Shown: piece after piece, positions 9,391-20,480 of the stretch | Position numbering within the stretch: position 1 is the stretch's first letter | Layout: each line of letters opens with the position of its first letter | Source of the DNA: Macrosoma leucophasiata | Taxonomy: Eukaryota; Arthropoda; Insecta; Lepidoptera; Hedylidae | Length of the DNA: 64,000 bases | Assembly (NCBI GenBank): GCA_036365455.1 | Contig: JAWQUS010000026.1 | Location: 16,200,001-16,264,000, forward strand | Direction of reading: 5' to 3' | The notes under the pieces: generated by a model | Told to the model about the DNA's origin: nothing | Databases searched by the model: none | Seen by the model: the letters and a program-made list of their open reading frames with translations, nothing else | Program-made: the position numbers and the translations under genes

Positions 9391-9678
9391 TACGTAAACG
9401 TAACTTCACGCCTGTAATCCCCGAAGGGGTAGGCAGAGGTAAATTAACCCATAATTCGCTGGTTTCATTTTGGCCTTTGTAACAGGTGGCGGGGCTATTG
9501 ACATCTCCGAACACATTACCAAACTTCGGGGTACTAGGAAACCCAGGAAAAGGAAAAATACCAAAAGAACCAAAGATAACGGATTTACATTGGTAGGTAT
9601 CTCTGATATCTCCCGACCCGGGAATCGAACCCCGGATAGTAGTAGTGGCCTGCTACCACTAGGTTACTGTGGCAGTTA
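9391..9678 (-). mobile_element. tRNA-derived SINE, family B
   Basis: Family B: head GCCTCGGTAGCCTAGTGGTA (A box TAGCCTAGTGG) and GGTTCGATTCCCGGG (B box), body TCTGGTTCTATTGGGATTTT and GGCGAGCCTGTTGACATCTC in reverse, tail CTCTGCCTACCCCTTCGGGG, GATTACAGGCGTGAAGTTAC. The tail resembles the RTE-type LINE end at 13460-13505. This copy is somewhat diverged. Confidence 0.8.
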
Positions 9679-10002
9679 ATGATTATTGATCATGAAAATC
9701 TAAAGACGTATGAAGGAAAAGGCAAGCGCATGTTGGTTCAAGCACAATGTAGATTTCCCGATAATAACCGATGCTCCCCCTATGTGAGGAATTCCACGAT
9801 CCACAGAGATCACAACATGAAGAGCATCCACGATTTCATCGTCCGTCCGAGCTCCAACATGTTCGCGTATATCGACTCTTTGGAGTGCCCGTACATCAGG
9901 GATCTAGTTTTACTGAATGAAGAAAGACTTCTTCAACCGGGCGCGCATTCAGTAGTACGTAACGTAGTAGGAGGACAGACGTGCTGCCAAAGACCGGACT
10001 GA
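9679..10002 (+). pseudogene. LINE ORF2 C-terminal-like fragment
   Basis: 107-codon open frame containing RNSTIHRDHNMKSIHDFI and SLECPYIRDL. The pattern 'stTIHrDl.m.sIhdfi..ls..f...' followed by 'np.IR.l' is typical of the extreme C-terminus of Jockey-type ORF2 products. No catalytic motif remains. It starts right after SINE B. Alternative: a random ORF. Confidence 0.4.
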
Positions 10003-10321
10003 TACCCCAAGAAGTCGTTGGCCGTCTCAGTTGGGCCTCCCTCACGGGTCTCACCCGACTGGGAGAGACCGCAATGTAACAGCGACCACCAACCTGGACC
10101 CAAATGAAGACTACAATCACCCGACTGACCAGCTGTGATAGGGCACTAAATCCTCTGCCGTTTCTACAGCAGGCGGTAGACGTCGCAAGGAGGGGACGCC
10201 GCCTCGATCTTGGCTCCCCGAACCCATGTAAGTTCGAGAAGACTGTATTTTTCAATCGCCATTTTTTTAAAGAGTGAATAACCACTTGATCAAAACACAT
10301 AATATATTAAAAAGAAACGAA

Positions 10322-10693
10322 AGAGTTTTGGCGGGAACCTTGAAAGAGGCGTGTGGTGCTCTTATTTTATTTCATTTCCTTAGTGTATTTTTGAGTTATA
10401 TTCAATAAAGTAGGTGGTATTTTGTTTGATATAGGCTTATTACAGTGCCCGTGTATAGTGAAATAGAATAACAGTGCGAAAACACGGCTTTTCAGTTTGC
10501 CTCCAAAACTTCATTTGAAATGTTCTGGTAAAGTAGCCATCGTTTTTACTTGAATTAGTGGCTGTGACTCTGACTGACTGACTTATAATTGAGCGATTGA
10601 CTCTTACTTTTACGCTGCTTGCGAACAGGAAATATCATTTTACTTGACACTGGCAATATGCTATGCGTAATAGCGATGCCATTATATTAAAAA
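10322..10693 (+). mobile_element. G-family poly-A element
   Basis: Complete copy flanked by AAAAAGAAACGAA at 10309-10321 and 10694-10706. Poly-A tail with an AT-rich lead (GCCATTATATTAAAAAA). Confidence 0.8.
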
Positions 10694-11487
10694 AAAAAGA
10701 AACGAATCAATTATGGTAGGGAAAGAATTAATTATTTACAAATTCCTCGACTTCCCCATTTCAAATGTGTGGCCTAAAATGCCGGTTGGGGAGACGGCAC
10801 TTAGGTAGCTTAGTGGCGAAGAGGCCGGACTGGTTAACTCTGCGATAAGTTAAAAGTTAAAAACATATTTTGTATTACAATTGTATGGTTACATGTCTAA
10901 AATCCGCTAAATTTAACTGCCTCATAACGGTGCCAGACTAATTGCTAACATTGTTATCGATATTAAAATATATAGTTACACGGTCGCGCATACGGCTGCA
11001 AAACAATGTGTCATTCATGTTTACGATGTACAGTTCGATATCTATACATCTATACAAATAAATAAAATTGGAGTGTCTGTTTGTAATATAAAAATAACCG
11101 CTTTTTACTACGCTATCTCCATCGTTGTTTTATAAAGACAGTAGACTTTTAGATTTAAGTGAAGTTTGAGTATTTGGCCGTTAGGATACTTTTCTACCAG
11201 CTGCGTCCACGACTTCGTCCGGATAGATACTGAACAATCATACATTCTCACGCGAGCGACGTCGCGGGCACGGTTAGAATATATATAAAACTAGTCAAGT
11301 CTAGTCGTTCCAAAAATCTCACTCAAATCGGTTTACCAACCGGTGGCTAGAGTGAAGGTGGTGGGTACTTACCGTCCCTATTCGCATATTTCTTAAGTGC
11401 CCCTCTACCACCCTCTACTACGCCCTAAGCCGAGAATCGGACCCGCAATTCGGGCTCTGCTGCCCATCCCGCGTTGTTTTTTTTACT

Positions 11488-11560
11488 TTTTTGGTTTAAC
11501 CACCATTATTCGGTTGACTGAATTCACTAGTTTGGATAGAGTCCTCTGAGAGGACGATGG
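11488..11560 (+). mobile_element. LINE-tail repeat fragment
   Basis: ACCACCATTATTCGGTTGAC and TCACTAGT match the CGCCATTATTCGGTTGGCTG block of the repeat at 28440-28720. Confidence 0.4.
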
Positions 11561-11706
11561 AGTCGTCGTGACCCAACGCCTTATTTTCATTCAGTGTTGA
11601 ATTAAAATGCAGTGCGAGTTCGCTCCCTAGACCAATAAGGTTGTGTTGCACCAACATATTTATTAGAGTTACGGTTACTGTCAAATGTAGATATCAATGA
11701 CAGTTA

Positions 11707-12121
11707 TTTATTTTTTTGATTTTATGGCATCGCTATTTCGCATATTGCCAGTGTCAAGTAAAACGATATTTCATATTTATTTAAGCAGCGTAAAAGTTAG
11801 TATAATATAGTCATCAAGTATAATATGTAAGTATCAAGTATGTAAGTATCAAAGATAATATGTCAGTCAAGTGAGTTACAGTCAAGTTATTCGAGTAAAG
11901 CGATGGCTACTTTACCATAACATTTACAATGAAGTTTGGAGACAACCTGAAAGGTCGTGTTTTTGCACTGTTATTCTATTTCACTATACACGGGCACTGT
12001 AATAAACCTATATCAAACAAAATGCCACCAACTTTATTCAATATAACTTAAAAATACACCAAGAAATTGAAATAAAATAAGAGCACCATACGTCTCTTTC
12101 AAGGTGCCCGCCAAAACCTCC
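11707..12121 (-). mobile_element. G-family poly-A element
   Basis: Reverse copy: T-rich left end, GCCCGCCAAAACCTCC at the right. TCAATGACAGTTA flanks it at 11694-11706 and 12122-12134. Confidence 0.8.
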
Positions 12122-12260
12122 TCAATGACAGTTACACTGACTCTTTAACGGTTATTGCTTAATGCGTTGCACCAGCGTATTTTTGACATTGTTAAAGATA
12201 CCAGGGTTTGATAGATTCCCTTACCATCTGACAGATAATTTTGAGGTTAACAACATTAAG

Positions 12261-12594
12261 CCTGGGTTGCACCAAGCCATTTGTTAAAGTTAAAGTTATT
12301 GTAACATTTCACATCCTTCTCTAACTTAAATAAATATTCTACTGATACTCTACTTTTTACATTAGTACATTATATTAAGTTTTATCTTAGTGATATTCTT
12401 GACTATACATAATTATATTTTAATTATCAATTGTTATTCACTTTAATTTATTTTGTTTGTTTTTGACGTGTCATAAGAGGTGCCTGTCATGAAAAATCAG
12501 AAACTCATTTATTTACTTAGGTTGAAGTGAATAAATGAGTTTCTGATTTTTCTGATTTCTGGATATGTTACAATAACTTCTTGGTGCACCCAGG
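12261..12594. mobile_element. MITE with TGGGTTGCACCAAG ends and internal hairpin
   Basis: Left CCTGGGTTGCACCAAG..AGTTATTGTAACAT pairs with right ATGTTACAATAACTTCTTGG then TGCACCCAGG. Inside, 12491-12557 forms a second hairpin (GAAAAATCAGAAACTCATTT and its complement). Related TTGCACCA starts occur near 11645, 12170 and 23450, a common moth MITE theme. Confidence 0.7.
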
Positions 12595-12963
12595 ATAACA
12601 AGCGTAGATCGCGTCCAGCTACGGCTAAAGTTAAATGTGTGACGTCATTTGTCAATTTTCATATGGTGCTACAATTTTTTTTAATTAACCGGTACTTTAA
12701 CAGATTCGTTGTTAAAGTAAGATGATGTCACCCAGCCTTTGTAAAACTAGCTCTACCTCAGACGTTTGCAAAATGTGCATAAATATAGAAATCAGAACGC
12801 ATTATATAATGTTTAAGTGCGTTGAATAAAACCGGGTAGTGGGTGATTATGGCCCATAAACATGGATGCAAATACACTTACATTCGATAGAACCGATCGC
12901 CAGTGCACAAATACCACGCGTTACTACATTTACGCAATTGACACACTAAAATATAACGTAACG

Positions 12964-13052
12964 TACGTAACTTCACCCCTGTTAGATATCTCTAATAGCC
13001 CCCGACCCGGGAATCGAACTCAGGACTCCAGCGTAGTAGTAGTGGATTATTG
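12964..13052 (-). mobile_element. SINE B, internally deleted
   Basis: The tail start (ACGTAACTTCACCCCTGT) jumps directly to the head region (CGACCCGGGAATCGAACTCA, AGCGTAGTAGTAGTGG), skipping the ~170-bp body. Confidence 0.65.
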
Positions 13053-13202
13053 AGATGGATTCCTAATTATCACATTTTTATAACCATTGTAAAATAATAT
13101 ATAATAATTAATAATATATTAATAATAATAATTTAATTTTAAATTATTTGATGGTAAGTAATCGAAGAAAGTAAGTTAAGAAGTTAAGTTATGTCACTTT
13201 CA

Positions 13203-13505
13203 AGAAGGCATGCTCCGATGGTTCGGGCATGTAGAAAGAATGTCGAATGAGCGAATGACTAAACTGATATACAATGCGAATGTGGATGGTTGCAGAGGCC
13301 CAGGAAGACCAAGGCTGACCTACCATGACCAAATAGGTCGAGTTCTGTCTCATGGTGGGGTCATAAGTCTTAGGAATCGGCGTGCATGTATGAAGAGAAT
13401 GATGAAGGTAGACGAGGCACGAGAGGTATGTCAGGACCCGGATAACTGGCGCTCTACTCTCTCTGCCTACCCCGTTAGGGACCTGGCGTGAAGATACATA
13501 CATAC
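13203..13505 (+). pseudogene. RTE-type LINE, 3' end (ORF2 C-terminus plus tail)
   Basis: Frame GMLRWFGHVERMSNERMTK, GRGPGRPRLTY-like, RACMKRMMKVDEAREVCQD and WRSTLSAYP to a stop at 13489-13491, then CTGGCGTGAAGATACATACA. LRW.GHV.RM is the familiar C-terminal block of several LINE ORF2 proteins, RTE-like in moths. 5'-truncated. Other ends of this family: 15843(-), 23698, 56571(-). Confidence 0.7.
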
Positions 13506-13755
13506 TTTCAAGAAAACGATCCAAAATATTTTCGAATTTTTAATTCTTAGAAAATGTGTGTGAAAAGTGGCCAAAATTATTTTTCATTTCAAACCACTTT
13601 TGACCCATTACAAGGAAGTGCAAAAATATTAAAGGTTTTGGCGGGAACGCAGGCAAGAGCCGTGTCGCAGCGTGCTAGGTATAATTTTCAAATCTCGTGT
13701 ATGCTCGTGTTTTTATGGGCAATAATGGTGGCGATTTTTATTTTATCATTAAGTA

Positions 13756-14062
13756 CCTCGGTAGCCTAGTGGTAGCAGGCCACTACTACTACGCTGAGGT
13801 CCTGGGTTCGATTCCCGGGTAGGGGGTTATCAGAGATGATGGTTTAAAGTCCATTATCTCTGGTTCTATTGGGATTTTTCCATTTTCTGGAAATTTCCCA
13901 GTACCTTGAAGTTTGGTAATGTGCCCGGAGATGTCAACAGGCTCGCCACCTGTTACATGGGCCAAAAACGTAACCGGCGAATCGTGGGTGTTTGCATGTA
14001 TGCTTGAAAGCATGCATTTACCTCTGCCTACCCCTTCGGGGATTACAGGCGTGAAGTTACGT
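13756..14062 (+). mobile_element. tRNA-derived SINE, family B, full-length
   Basis: CCTCGGTAGCCTAGTGGTAG to GGCGTGAAGTTACGTTATC; intact A and B boxes. Confidence 0.85.
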
Positions 14063-14367
14063 TATCATTAAGTATTCGATAACAGGCACGGGTGTAGAAA
14101 AGTGATATTATAAAGTGGAAAGTCGTTTTTCGTGTTGCCTCCAAAATTTCGTAAGAACTCCTAGTCAAGTCCCCATCACTTTACAGGAGCCATCTCATCA
14201 TATTGCATATGGATCCACAATCCAATCATCGTCATCTTCCATACGGATACTCATTATCATAAAAAATGAAGAATATTAACAATTCTGAAGATTGACTGTA
14301 AAGGACCTGAATCTATGGCCGTAAAACAAATTCTTAAATAAAAATAAAAAAGTAAAGGTAGTCTCAC

Positions 14368-14495
14368 ATCATCACCCTTGTCAAGCGCGCCGAGCGAAGC
14401 TAGCGACGCTCGCGAGCCGCCGTGTTGCCGCCGCAGCACCCGCTCCGTCTCCACACATTGCGATAGCGGCACCCCAAACACGCTGCCTGATGACT
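14368..14495 (-). CDS. ARHGAP6-like: RhoGAP gene exon 4 (FG.PLSQ block)
   Basis: 128 nt. Acceptor TCTTACCTAG before 14495; donor GATGAT|GTGAGA at 14368, phase 0. A second possible donor (AAGG|GTGATG) a few bases upstream would break phase with exon 5. The split codon from exon 3 makes Glu, giving KDKE across the junction, then SSGSVFGVPLSQCVETERVL. ARHGAP6 has KDKEFIPQAFGMPLSQVI at this place, so the splice and frame are well supported. The rest (RRQHGGSRASLASLGALDKGDD) is a low-complexity Ser/Gly/Ala linker leading to the GAP domain. Confidence 0.9.
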
Positions 14496-14619
14496 CTAGG
14501 TAAGACATAACAGTAGTAATTAAAAAAATTGGCCAAATACTAGTTGTATACCTATGTATTGAGGATTCGAGGCAAATTTAAAACTAATATACGACACATA
14601 GGGTACGGTCAGTTATTTT

Positions 14620-14893
14620 TTTTTGTGGCTAACAAGCATGCAGTTCACATTGATGTTAAGTGATAACTGCAGCCTATAGACACCCACACAAAGACCGAGG
14701 TCAAAATGCAGATGTGTTACCACTCCTGGGGCCTAAGATGTTATGCCTCTGTGCCGGAAATTACAGGGCAGTACATTACCACCTGACCGGAACACGATAG
14801 TGCTGAACACTACCATTTAGCGGCAAGTATATTAGGTAATGCGGTGGTGCCTACGCCCACGAGCTCCGTCACTGGAGCTCTGCCACCAGTATG
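14620..14893 (-). mobile_element. T-family repeat, nearly full
   Basis: Poly-T then GTGGCTAACAAGCATGCAGT through GGAGCTCTGCCACCAGTATG. Confidence 0.8.
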
Positions 14894-14914
14894 TTAAACT
14901 GTGGCAATTACGTT

Positions 14915-15243
14915 CTTAGATTTTCGCGAGCTACACTCATTGAAATAAAACTATTTTTACGGATTTATCTCGCGTATATTAAACTAAAATGATTTTTAAA
15001 ATCAACCCGACGTTTCGGTCGCTTTTCAGCTTCCGTGGTCCCGGGCAGACTGAGGTGACATTTGTCTGACAGAAGTTTGAAAAAATTATATGTAGCTACC
15101 TCCATCGATTTCGTAAACGCCTTGCGTAGCGTTCAGGATTAACACAATAATTACTTATGGTATCTTGTAACGTCGGGTTGATTTTAAAAATCATTTTAGT
15201 TTAATATACGCGAGATAAATCCGTAAAAATAGTTTTATTTCAA
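14915..15243. mobile_element. Long-arm inverted-repeat element
   Basis: Arms of about 75 bp: CATTGAAATAAAACTATTTT..TCTCGCGTATATTAAAC..AACCCGACGTT on the left, and the exact reverse (AACGTCGGGTTGATT..TTTTATTTCAATG) ending 15243. TGGCAATTACGTT occurs on both sides (14902-14914 and 15244-15256), a 13-bp duplication. The left part (14915-15065) is also present inside the hAT element at 48264-48602. Confidence 0.7.
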
Positions 15244-15441
15244 TGGCAATTACGTTTCCTTTAACTTATAAGTGTTCTGATTTTTTCTTTTAATACCACC
15301 GTTTGGCTGGTAGACAGAGAGAGTGATAACAAAAATTGGCACTTTAAAGCTTTTGGTATATTTCACATACGGTTCCCTTAATCAAAAAAGTGTTTTCCCA
15401 ACTCACAATATTTTTAAAGACCTACTTTATACTTATACTTA

Positions 15442-16074
15442 TCTATACTAATATTATAAAGAGGAAGACTTTGTTTGTTTGGTTGTATTGAATAGGCTCA
15501 AAAACTACTGGACCAATTTTAAAAATTCTTTCACCATTCGAAAGCTACATTATCCACAAGTAACAAAGGCTATATTTTATTTTGGAAAAAAATAGGATTC
15601 CGTAAGATATTTGGGTTTTTCGGACACAAGGTGTAAAATTCAACCAGAATAGTTACTTATTTTGCGTAAACTATAAAAGATACAGTACTCTGTGAGATAC
15701 AACGATAAAATGTTCCAATTAATAGTAGATCTTATAAATATCTACAAAAAAGTTAGCGACACACTATACCTACCTATGTCGAGTAAGGCACAATAACAAT
15801 TTTTTTATTAAAAAATATTTAATTATTTTGGACTACATTTGTATGTATGTATCTTCACGCCCGGTCCCTAACGGGGTAGGCAGAGAGTGTAGAGCGCCAG
15901 ATATCCCGGTTCTGACAAACCTCTCGTGCCTCGTCTACCTACTACCTATCGTCTATTTTACTCATGCTATAAATCCTTATCAAAATCATCTTTGATATGG
16001 ATTAATTTGACACTAAGACAAATAGGAGAGGGTAGGTAACATTGCACCTGCGCGAAGCCGGGGCGGGCCTCTAG
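15442..16074 (+). mobile_element. Helitron-like element with nested RTE tail
   Basis: Begins TCTATACTAATATTATAAAG and ends CCGGGGCGGGCCTCTAGT (CTAG at 16071-16074), the standard moth Helitron termini. A reverse RTE-type LINE end sits inside at about 15843-15955. Confidence 0.55.
15843..15955 (-). mobile_element. RTE-type LINE 3' end
   Basis: TATGTATCTTCACGCC, CCCTAACGGGGTAGGCAGAG and CTCTCGTGCCTCGTCTACC are the reverse of the 13440-13505 tail. Confidence 0.65.
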
Positions 16075-16247
16075 TAATATTATAAAGCTGAAGAGTTTCT
16101 TTTTTTGCTTGAACGCGCTTATCTCAAGAACTACTGGTCCGATTTGAAAAAATATTTCAGTGTTAGATAGCCCATTTATCGAGGAAGGCTTTACGCTATA
16201 TCATCACGCTAAACATTGCAACCGCGCGAAGCCGGGGCGGGCCGCTA
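16075..16247 (+). mobile_element. Short Helitron-like element
   Basis: Begins TAATATTATAAAGCTGAAG directly after the previous CTAG and ends GCCGGGGCGGGCCGCTAG. Two Helitron ends in tandem. Confidence 0.55.
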
Positions 16248-16416
16248 GTTAAATGATATCACACATTGGGTACGTGACGAAAAAGTGCCCAGTCACAGAT
16301 TTTTAGTACTAATAGACGGACAGACGGACGAACATGACGAAATTATAAGGCTTCTTTTGAAAAACCTAAATATTCAAAGATCGTAGAGCCAAAGTGCTGT
16401 AAACGCCGTTGGAATA

Positions 16417-16735
16417 ATAATGGCAACCCATTATACGTCCCACTGCTGGACACGAGTCTCTCCCCTTGGGGGGGGGGGGGGCTGGAGCTTATTCCACCAC
16501 GCTGCCTCAATGCGGATTGGTGGAGATACGGGTTAGTGGTCAACTCGCTGTCGGATGTTTTCAAACCGCCCATAAGGCCTCTGACAAGGTTTAACGACGT
16601 GCCCTCTGAAGCACGGAAACGCACATTTTAATTTGCCACTAGCGGTCATCCATCACACACCCGACCGCGCCCGTATCACAACCGAGTAGAACGCTTACGA
16701 TCTACACCAGCCGCTGGGCCATGTGCGCTTCATCA
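16417..16735 (-). mobile_element. 5S-rRNA-derived SINE with TSD
   Basis: Complete except for a gap in the middle of the body. CCGTTGGAATA flanks it at 16406-16416 and 16736-16746. A run of 12 G's replaces the usual short G tract near 16470. Confidence 0.85.
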
Positions 16736-17267
16736 CCGTTGGAATACCAAAGATTATATAACTTTTCATGAATTTGTTAGACATGTTACTTCATCAAGTG
16801 GACAATGGCCAATCTGGTGTCATATTGTTCAGTCCGCGATGTTTCTGGCATGACCATACGACACATGAGACCAAACGCTGGTATGTTTCGTCACGTGGTT
16901 AGTATACAAGAGCATTTTCAAGTTTTTTTTTGAGGACAAAAGAGAAAACCTATCAACACAAAAGTGCTGTGTAATTTTGTTTCTACTGGTACGAAGACTA
17001 AGAAGTAAAAAAACACAAGATTATACATTATAAAAAACTTGAAGTTGTTCAATACAGTCCTTTAGGGTTAATCTTATAATATCATAGAATAGAACTCATT
17101 TCTTCGGATAACAACACTGTCTTCTCTTCTTCTCTCACTCACTCTCTTCTGTTCTTCTGAAACAGTCTATTTTCTCCGAAATTACTGGGGGTGTTGAAAT
17201 TTGATACACACAAGTAAATTGGCGACCCAAAACCTCGTACCAATTTTACGACCCAAATATATGCATG

Positions 17268-17352
17268 CATAGCGCTGAACACTATAATTTAGCGGCAAGT
17301 AAATTAGGTAATGCAGTGGTGCCTATGCCCGCGAGCTCCTTCACTGATGCTT
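17268..17352 (-). mobile_element. T-family 5' fragment
   Basis: GCGCTGAACACTAT..TTTAGCGGCAAGTA through GCTCCTTCACTG; truncated on both sides, next to a 5S SINE. Confidence 0.65.
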
Positions 17353-17382
17353 TACTAGCAGAATGTTTTCTTCTAACATTTA

Positions 17383-17690
17383 ATAATAAGGCCTTAAGGG
17401 GGAGGCCGACTTACTCCGCTGCTCCAATGCGGATTGGTGGAAGTGGGTGGGTTAGTGGCCAACCCGCTGTCGGATGTTTTCAAACCGCCCATAAGACCTC
17501 CTACAAGGTTTAACGACTGCTATCTATCGATAGCAACCGGGAACGACGGCTTAGCGTGCCCTCCGAAACACGGAAACGAGAATTTGATTTGCCACTAGCG
17601 GTCACCCATCACACTTCCCGACCGCGCCCGTATTGCTTAATCGAGTAGATCGCTCATGATCTACACCAGCCGCGGGGCCATGCGCGCTTC
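17383..17690 (-). mobile_element. 5S-rRNA-derived SINE, tail-truncated
   Basis: Head and body intact, CAGCAGTGGG tail missing. AACATTTA at 17375-17382 and 17691-17698 is a probable short target duplication. Confidence 0.8.
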
Positions 17691-18044
17691 AACATTTACA
17701 TCAAACATTAAACTCACGTAACTCTAGACACAGTCGGCTCATTTTACCTTTTTACCGCAAAACTTGGCAAATTCTTAAGAAATAAGAAATGTAAACACAT
17801 TTTCTAAGAAAAGTGTAAACAATAATTTTACGAGAAAAGTTGGTTAGAAATACTTAGTACTAAACATTTGTTTGTCTTCAATTATCTGTCAAACTGTCAA
17901 TCAAAACTGGTTGCATCGTTTGATGTGAAGTTATCTATAGATTAGTTTACTGGAAGATTTCGAAGTTTTTGAGTCTTTATAAGTTTTTATTTTTACTCTC
18001 AATATTATAATTTGAAGAGACAGTAAAGAATTCTTTGTTCTAGC

Positions 18045-18390
18045 AGCCCGCCCCGGCTGCGCACGGGTTTTATGTAATGAGTTGTTAATCATTTAACATC
18101 AATGTGAACTGCATGCTTGTTCTCCACTTCCATAACATAAAACCCGTGCGCAGCCGGTTAAGTGATGACTGCAGCCTATAGACACCCACACGAGGACCAA
18201 GGTCAAAATGCAAATGCGTTACCACTCCTGAAGCCTAAGGTGTTATGCCTCTGTGCCGGAAATTAGAGGGCCGTACATTACCACCTGACCAGAACACGAT
18301 AGTGCTGAACACTACCATTTGGCAAGTAAATTGGGAAATGCGGTGGTGCCTACGCCCGCCAGCTCCGTCACTGGAGCTCTACCAGTAAAT
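18045..18390 (-). mobile_element. T-family repeat with inverted, folded-back 3' end
   Basis: A reverse copy (18150-18390, TTAAGTGATGACTGCAGCC to GGAGCTCTACCAGTAA) is joined to a forward copy of its own 3' end (18085-18136). Both sides carry a Helitron-type end, CCGGCTGCGCACGGGTTTTA on the left and its reverse on the right (18137-18160). Confidence 0.6.
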
Positions 18391-18427
18391 ACAATGGGTG
18401 CAATGTTACCTACAGTACCCCGCAATA

Positions 18428-19438
18428 AATATTGCACATCGAGCCTACGAAAGAGACAATCGGCTAGTTTCGATTTCGTAGAGCGTTATCTCTGCTGCAC
18501 ACTGCCTACGTAAGCACTGATAGTCCGGTATTGGTCAAAACTTGATCAAAATGGTCGACAAACGTCACATAGGCAAAGAATATGTAAAAATGCTACGTAT
18601 AGAATGGACACTTCGACGTCTCGCCCGATTGCCCCGCATCACCCAACCTCCTCCCCTCTTATGGGCGACGTTTGGTTTTCTCTACGTATTATGCACACAG
18701 GTGCACGTGTAAATACATGTCAGTGATTGATGTCCGTGTAACCGTGAGTTTGCATTGATGAAACATTCACATAAAAACATGTTAAAATGATAGGTTTGAC
18801 AGCAGTGCGAACGCTTGCACCAACAAGACATTCATCGCAATACATACTTTATGCGACAAGTTGCGAAACATCATCATGTTTAATGTTTTTAGTGCAAACT
18901 AGGGGTTATAGAGAAAAAATTAAGCGTTTGTATGGAATTTCGAAAAAGCGCGCATGGCCCAGAGGCTGGTGTAGATCGTAAGCGATCTCCTCGGTTAAGC
19001 ACTCCGGGCGCGGTCGGGTAGTATGATGGGTGACCGCTAGTGGCAAATTAAATGCGCGTTTCCGTGCTTCGGAGGGCACGTTAAGCCGTCGGTCCCGGTT
19101 GCTATCGATGGATAGCAGTCGTTAAACCTCGTCGGAGGCCTTATGGGCGGTTTGAAAACATCCGACAGTGGGTTGGCCACTAACCCACCCACCTCCACCA
19201 ATCCGCATTGGAGCAGTGTGGTTGGAGTAAGCTCCAGGCCTCCCCCCAAAAAAAAAAAAAAGGGGAGAGACTCGTGCCCAGCAGTGGGACGTATAATGGG
19301 TTGCCATTATTATATTATTTATATATGGAATTTCGGCGGAGTGTCCGCGGTGTGACGTAGGTAAGTTGCAAAAGAGATAACGCTCTAGACCGACCCGAAA
19401 TAAGCCGAGGTCTCCTTCAAAGGTCAATGTGCAATATT
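18428..19438. mobile_element. 1-kb TIR element (TTGCACATCGAGCC family) with a nested 5S SINE
   Basis: Left end AATATTGCACATCGAGCC..GAGCGTTATCTCT pairs over about 70 bp with right end AGAGATAACGCTCTA..GTGCAATATT. Shorter relative at 30143-30373; internal or end fragments at 52076-52274 and 56834-56935 share CGGAGTGTCCGCGGTGTG. No transposase ORF. Confidence 0.65.
18943..19323 (+). mobile_element. 5S-rRNA-derived SINE with TSD
   Basis: Full-length sense copy with (ATT)/(TTA) tail. TATGGAATTTCG at 18931-18942 and 19324-19335. Inserted inside the TIR element, so younger than it. Confidence 0.9.
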
Positions 19439-20235
19439 TTAATAGGAGAGATACTGAACCCTCCGAGTACCGTTGGCCTCGTATAAAGCCACGGTCCAAA
19501 GACTACACGCTCTAAACCTACAAGCCCTAACTTCACAAACTCTACACTTTAGATAAAATGTATGAAAAAGTGGTCAGATCTCATGTAGAGTAAAGATTCT
19601 TGACATATGCGCCCTAACTTTACTAGACCTAACTTCACATACCCTACATTCTAGTTAAAACGTGTGGCCTGGCTGTTAAGTTACCGTCACGTAGATTTCA
19701 TAGGCATTCGTTATTTTATTTCTAGAGTAACGATACGGCCAAGCTTCACATTTTAAGTAGAATGTACCGGTATGTGAAGTTAGGTTGCATATTTAATTAT
19801 TGTGCACATGGTATTATATCTCGAAAATTTTAAGTATCAGGCATTATCCAAACCAAAGTTACTAGGGTTCAAAAATACGACGAAACGTCTCGAGAAAAGG
19901 TAGGTAGTGCCCTTGCGCTTCGCTTGGATCGTCTTGGCGGGGGCACTACCGTTCCCCCAGATTCGAACAGGTATTACTACGTACTGGAGCATGTAAATCC
20001 ATCCAGTGACGTATAAAAGGACCATCCAGGCGGTCCGCGACACTATGACGTCCTACGACCCCCCAAAAATGTCTAGGAGCATGCCCGCTTCCCGGTGTGA
20101 CCGGTCCAATCCGATTTGTCAGCGTGGGTTCGGAAGTTTGCAAAGGCCACATCTATTCCTGGCCCACAATAGGACAGCGGTGCGCGTTGCGACAACTGCT
20201 AGGTCTACGTTATCTTAGTGTCTAACATTTATAAT

Positions 20236-20480
20236 GTACTAGCTACTAGCTATTGCCCGCAGCTTCGTCCGCGTGGACGTAGATCTTCGAAAAATGTTTC
20301 GAGTCAAGTTGTTTTTGTACAAAACTATGTAGTTTTCCGTTAGTTTGGGGGGCTCTTTTTACATGAAAGGGGCCACCCTCCAAACCTTTCATCCGTCCTT
20401 TAAATATGGACTTCGTCAAATCCCCGCTCCCGTCTAAAGTCGCTGTAACAGTCTATATTTTATATCTCCTCATATAGCAG
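20236..20480 (-). mobile_element. Helitron-like 3' end
   Basis: CTAGCTATTGCCCGCAGCTT and CGTCCGCGTGGACGTAG are the reverse of the moth Helitron terminus. Confidence 0.5.

Larger units (their letters stand above)
4301..14367 (-). other. Intron 4 (10.1 kb)
   Basis: Packed with repeats listed separately. Nothing identified at 6930-7160, 8900-9390, 10720-11490 or 12730-12960. 13554-13755 is also unassigned except for a short G-like motif (GGTTTTGGCGGGAACG near 13635), and 14115-14190 is a decayed G-family fragment. Confidence 0.75.

Noticed and set aside
9896..10300. 134-codon minus-strand ORF
   Set aside because: Overlaps a better LINE-like frame on the other strand; no motif recognised.
13189..13524. 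111-codon minus-strand ORF
   Set aside because: Antisense of the RTE ORF2 C-terminal fragment.
18943..19030. 5S rRNA gene
   Set aside because: Only the internal control region is 5S-like; the rest is SINE body and tail, with a TSD.
20006..20218. Small protein-coding gene on either strand near 20 kb
   Set aside because: Overlapping ORFs on both strands, no splice context or recognisable motif; left as an unassigned GC-richer stretch.
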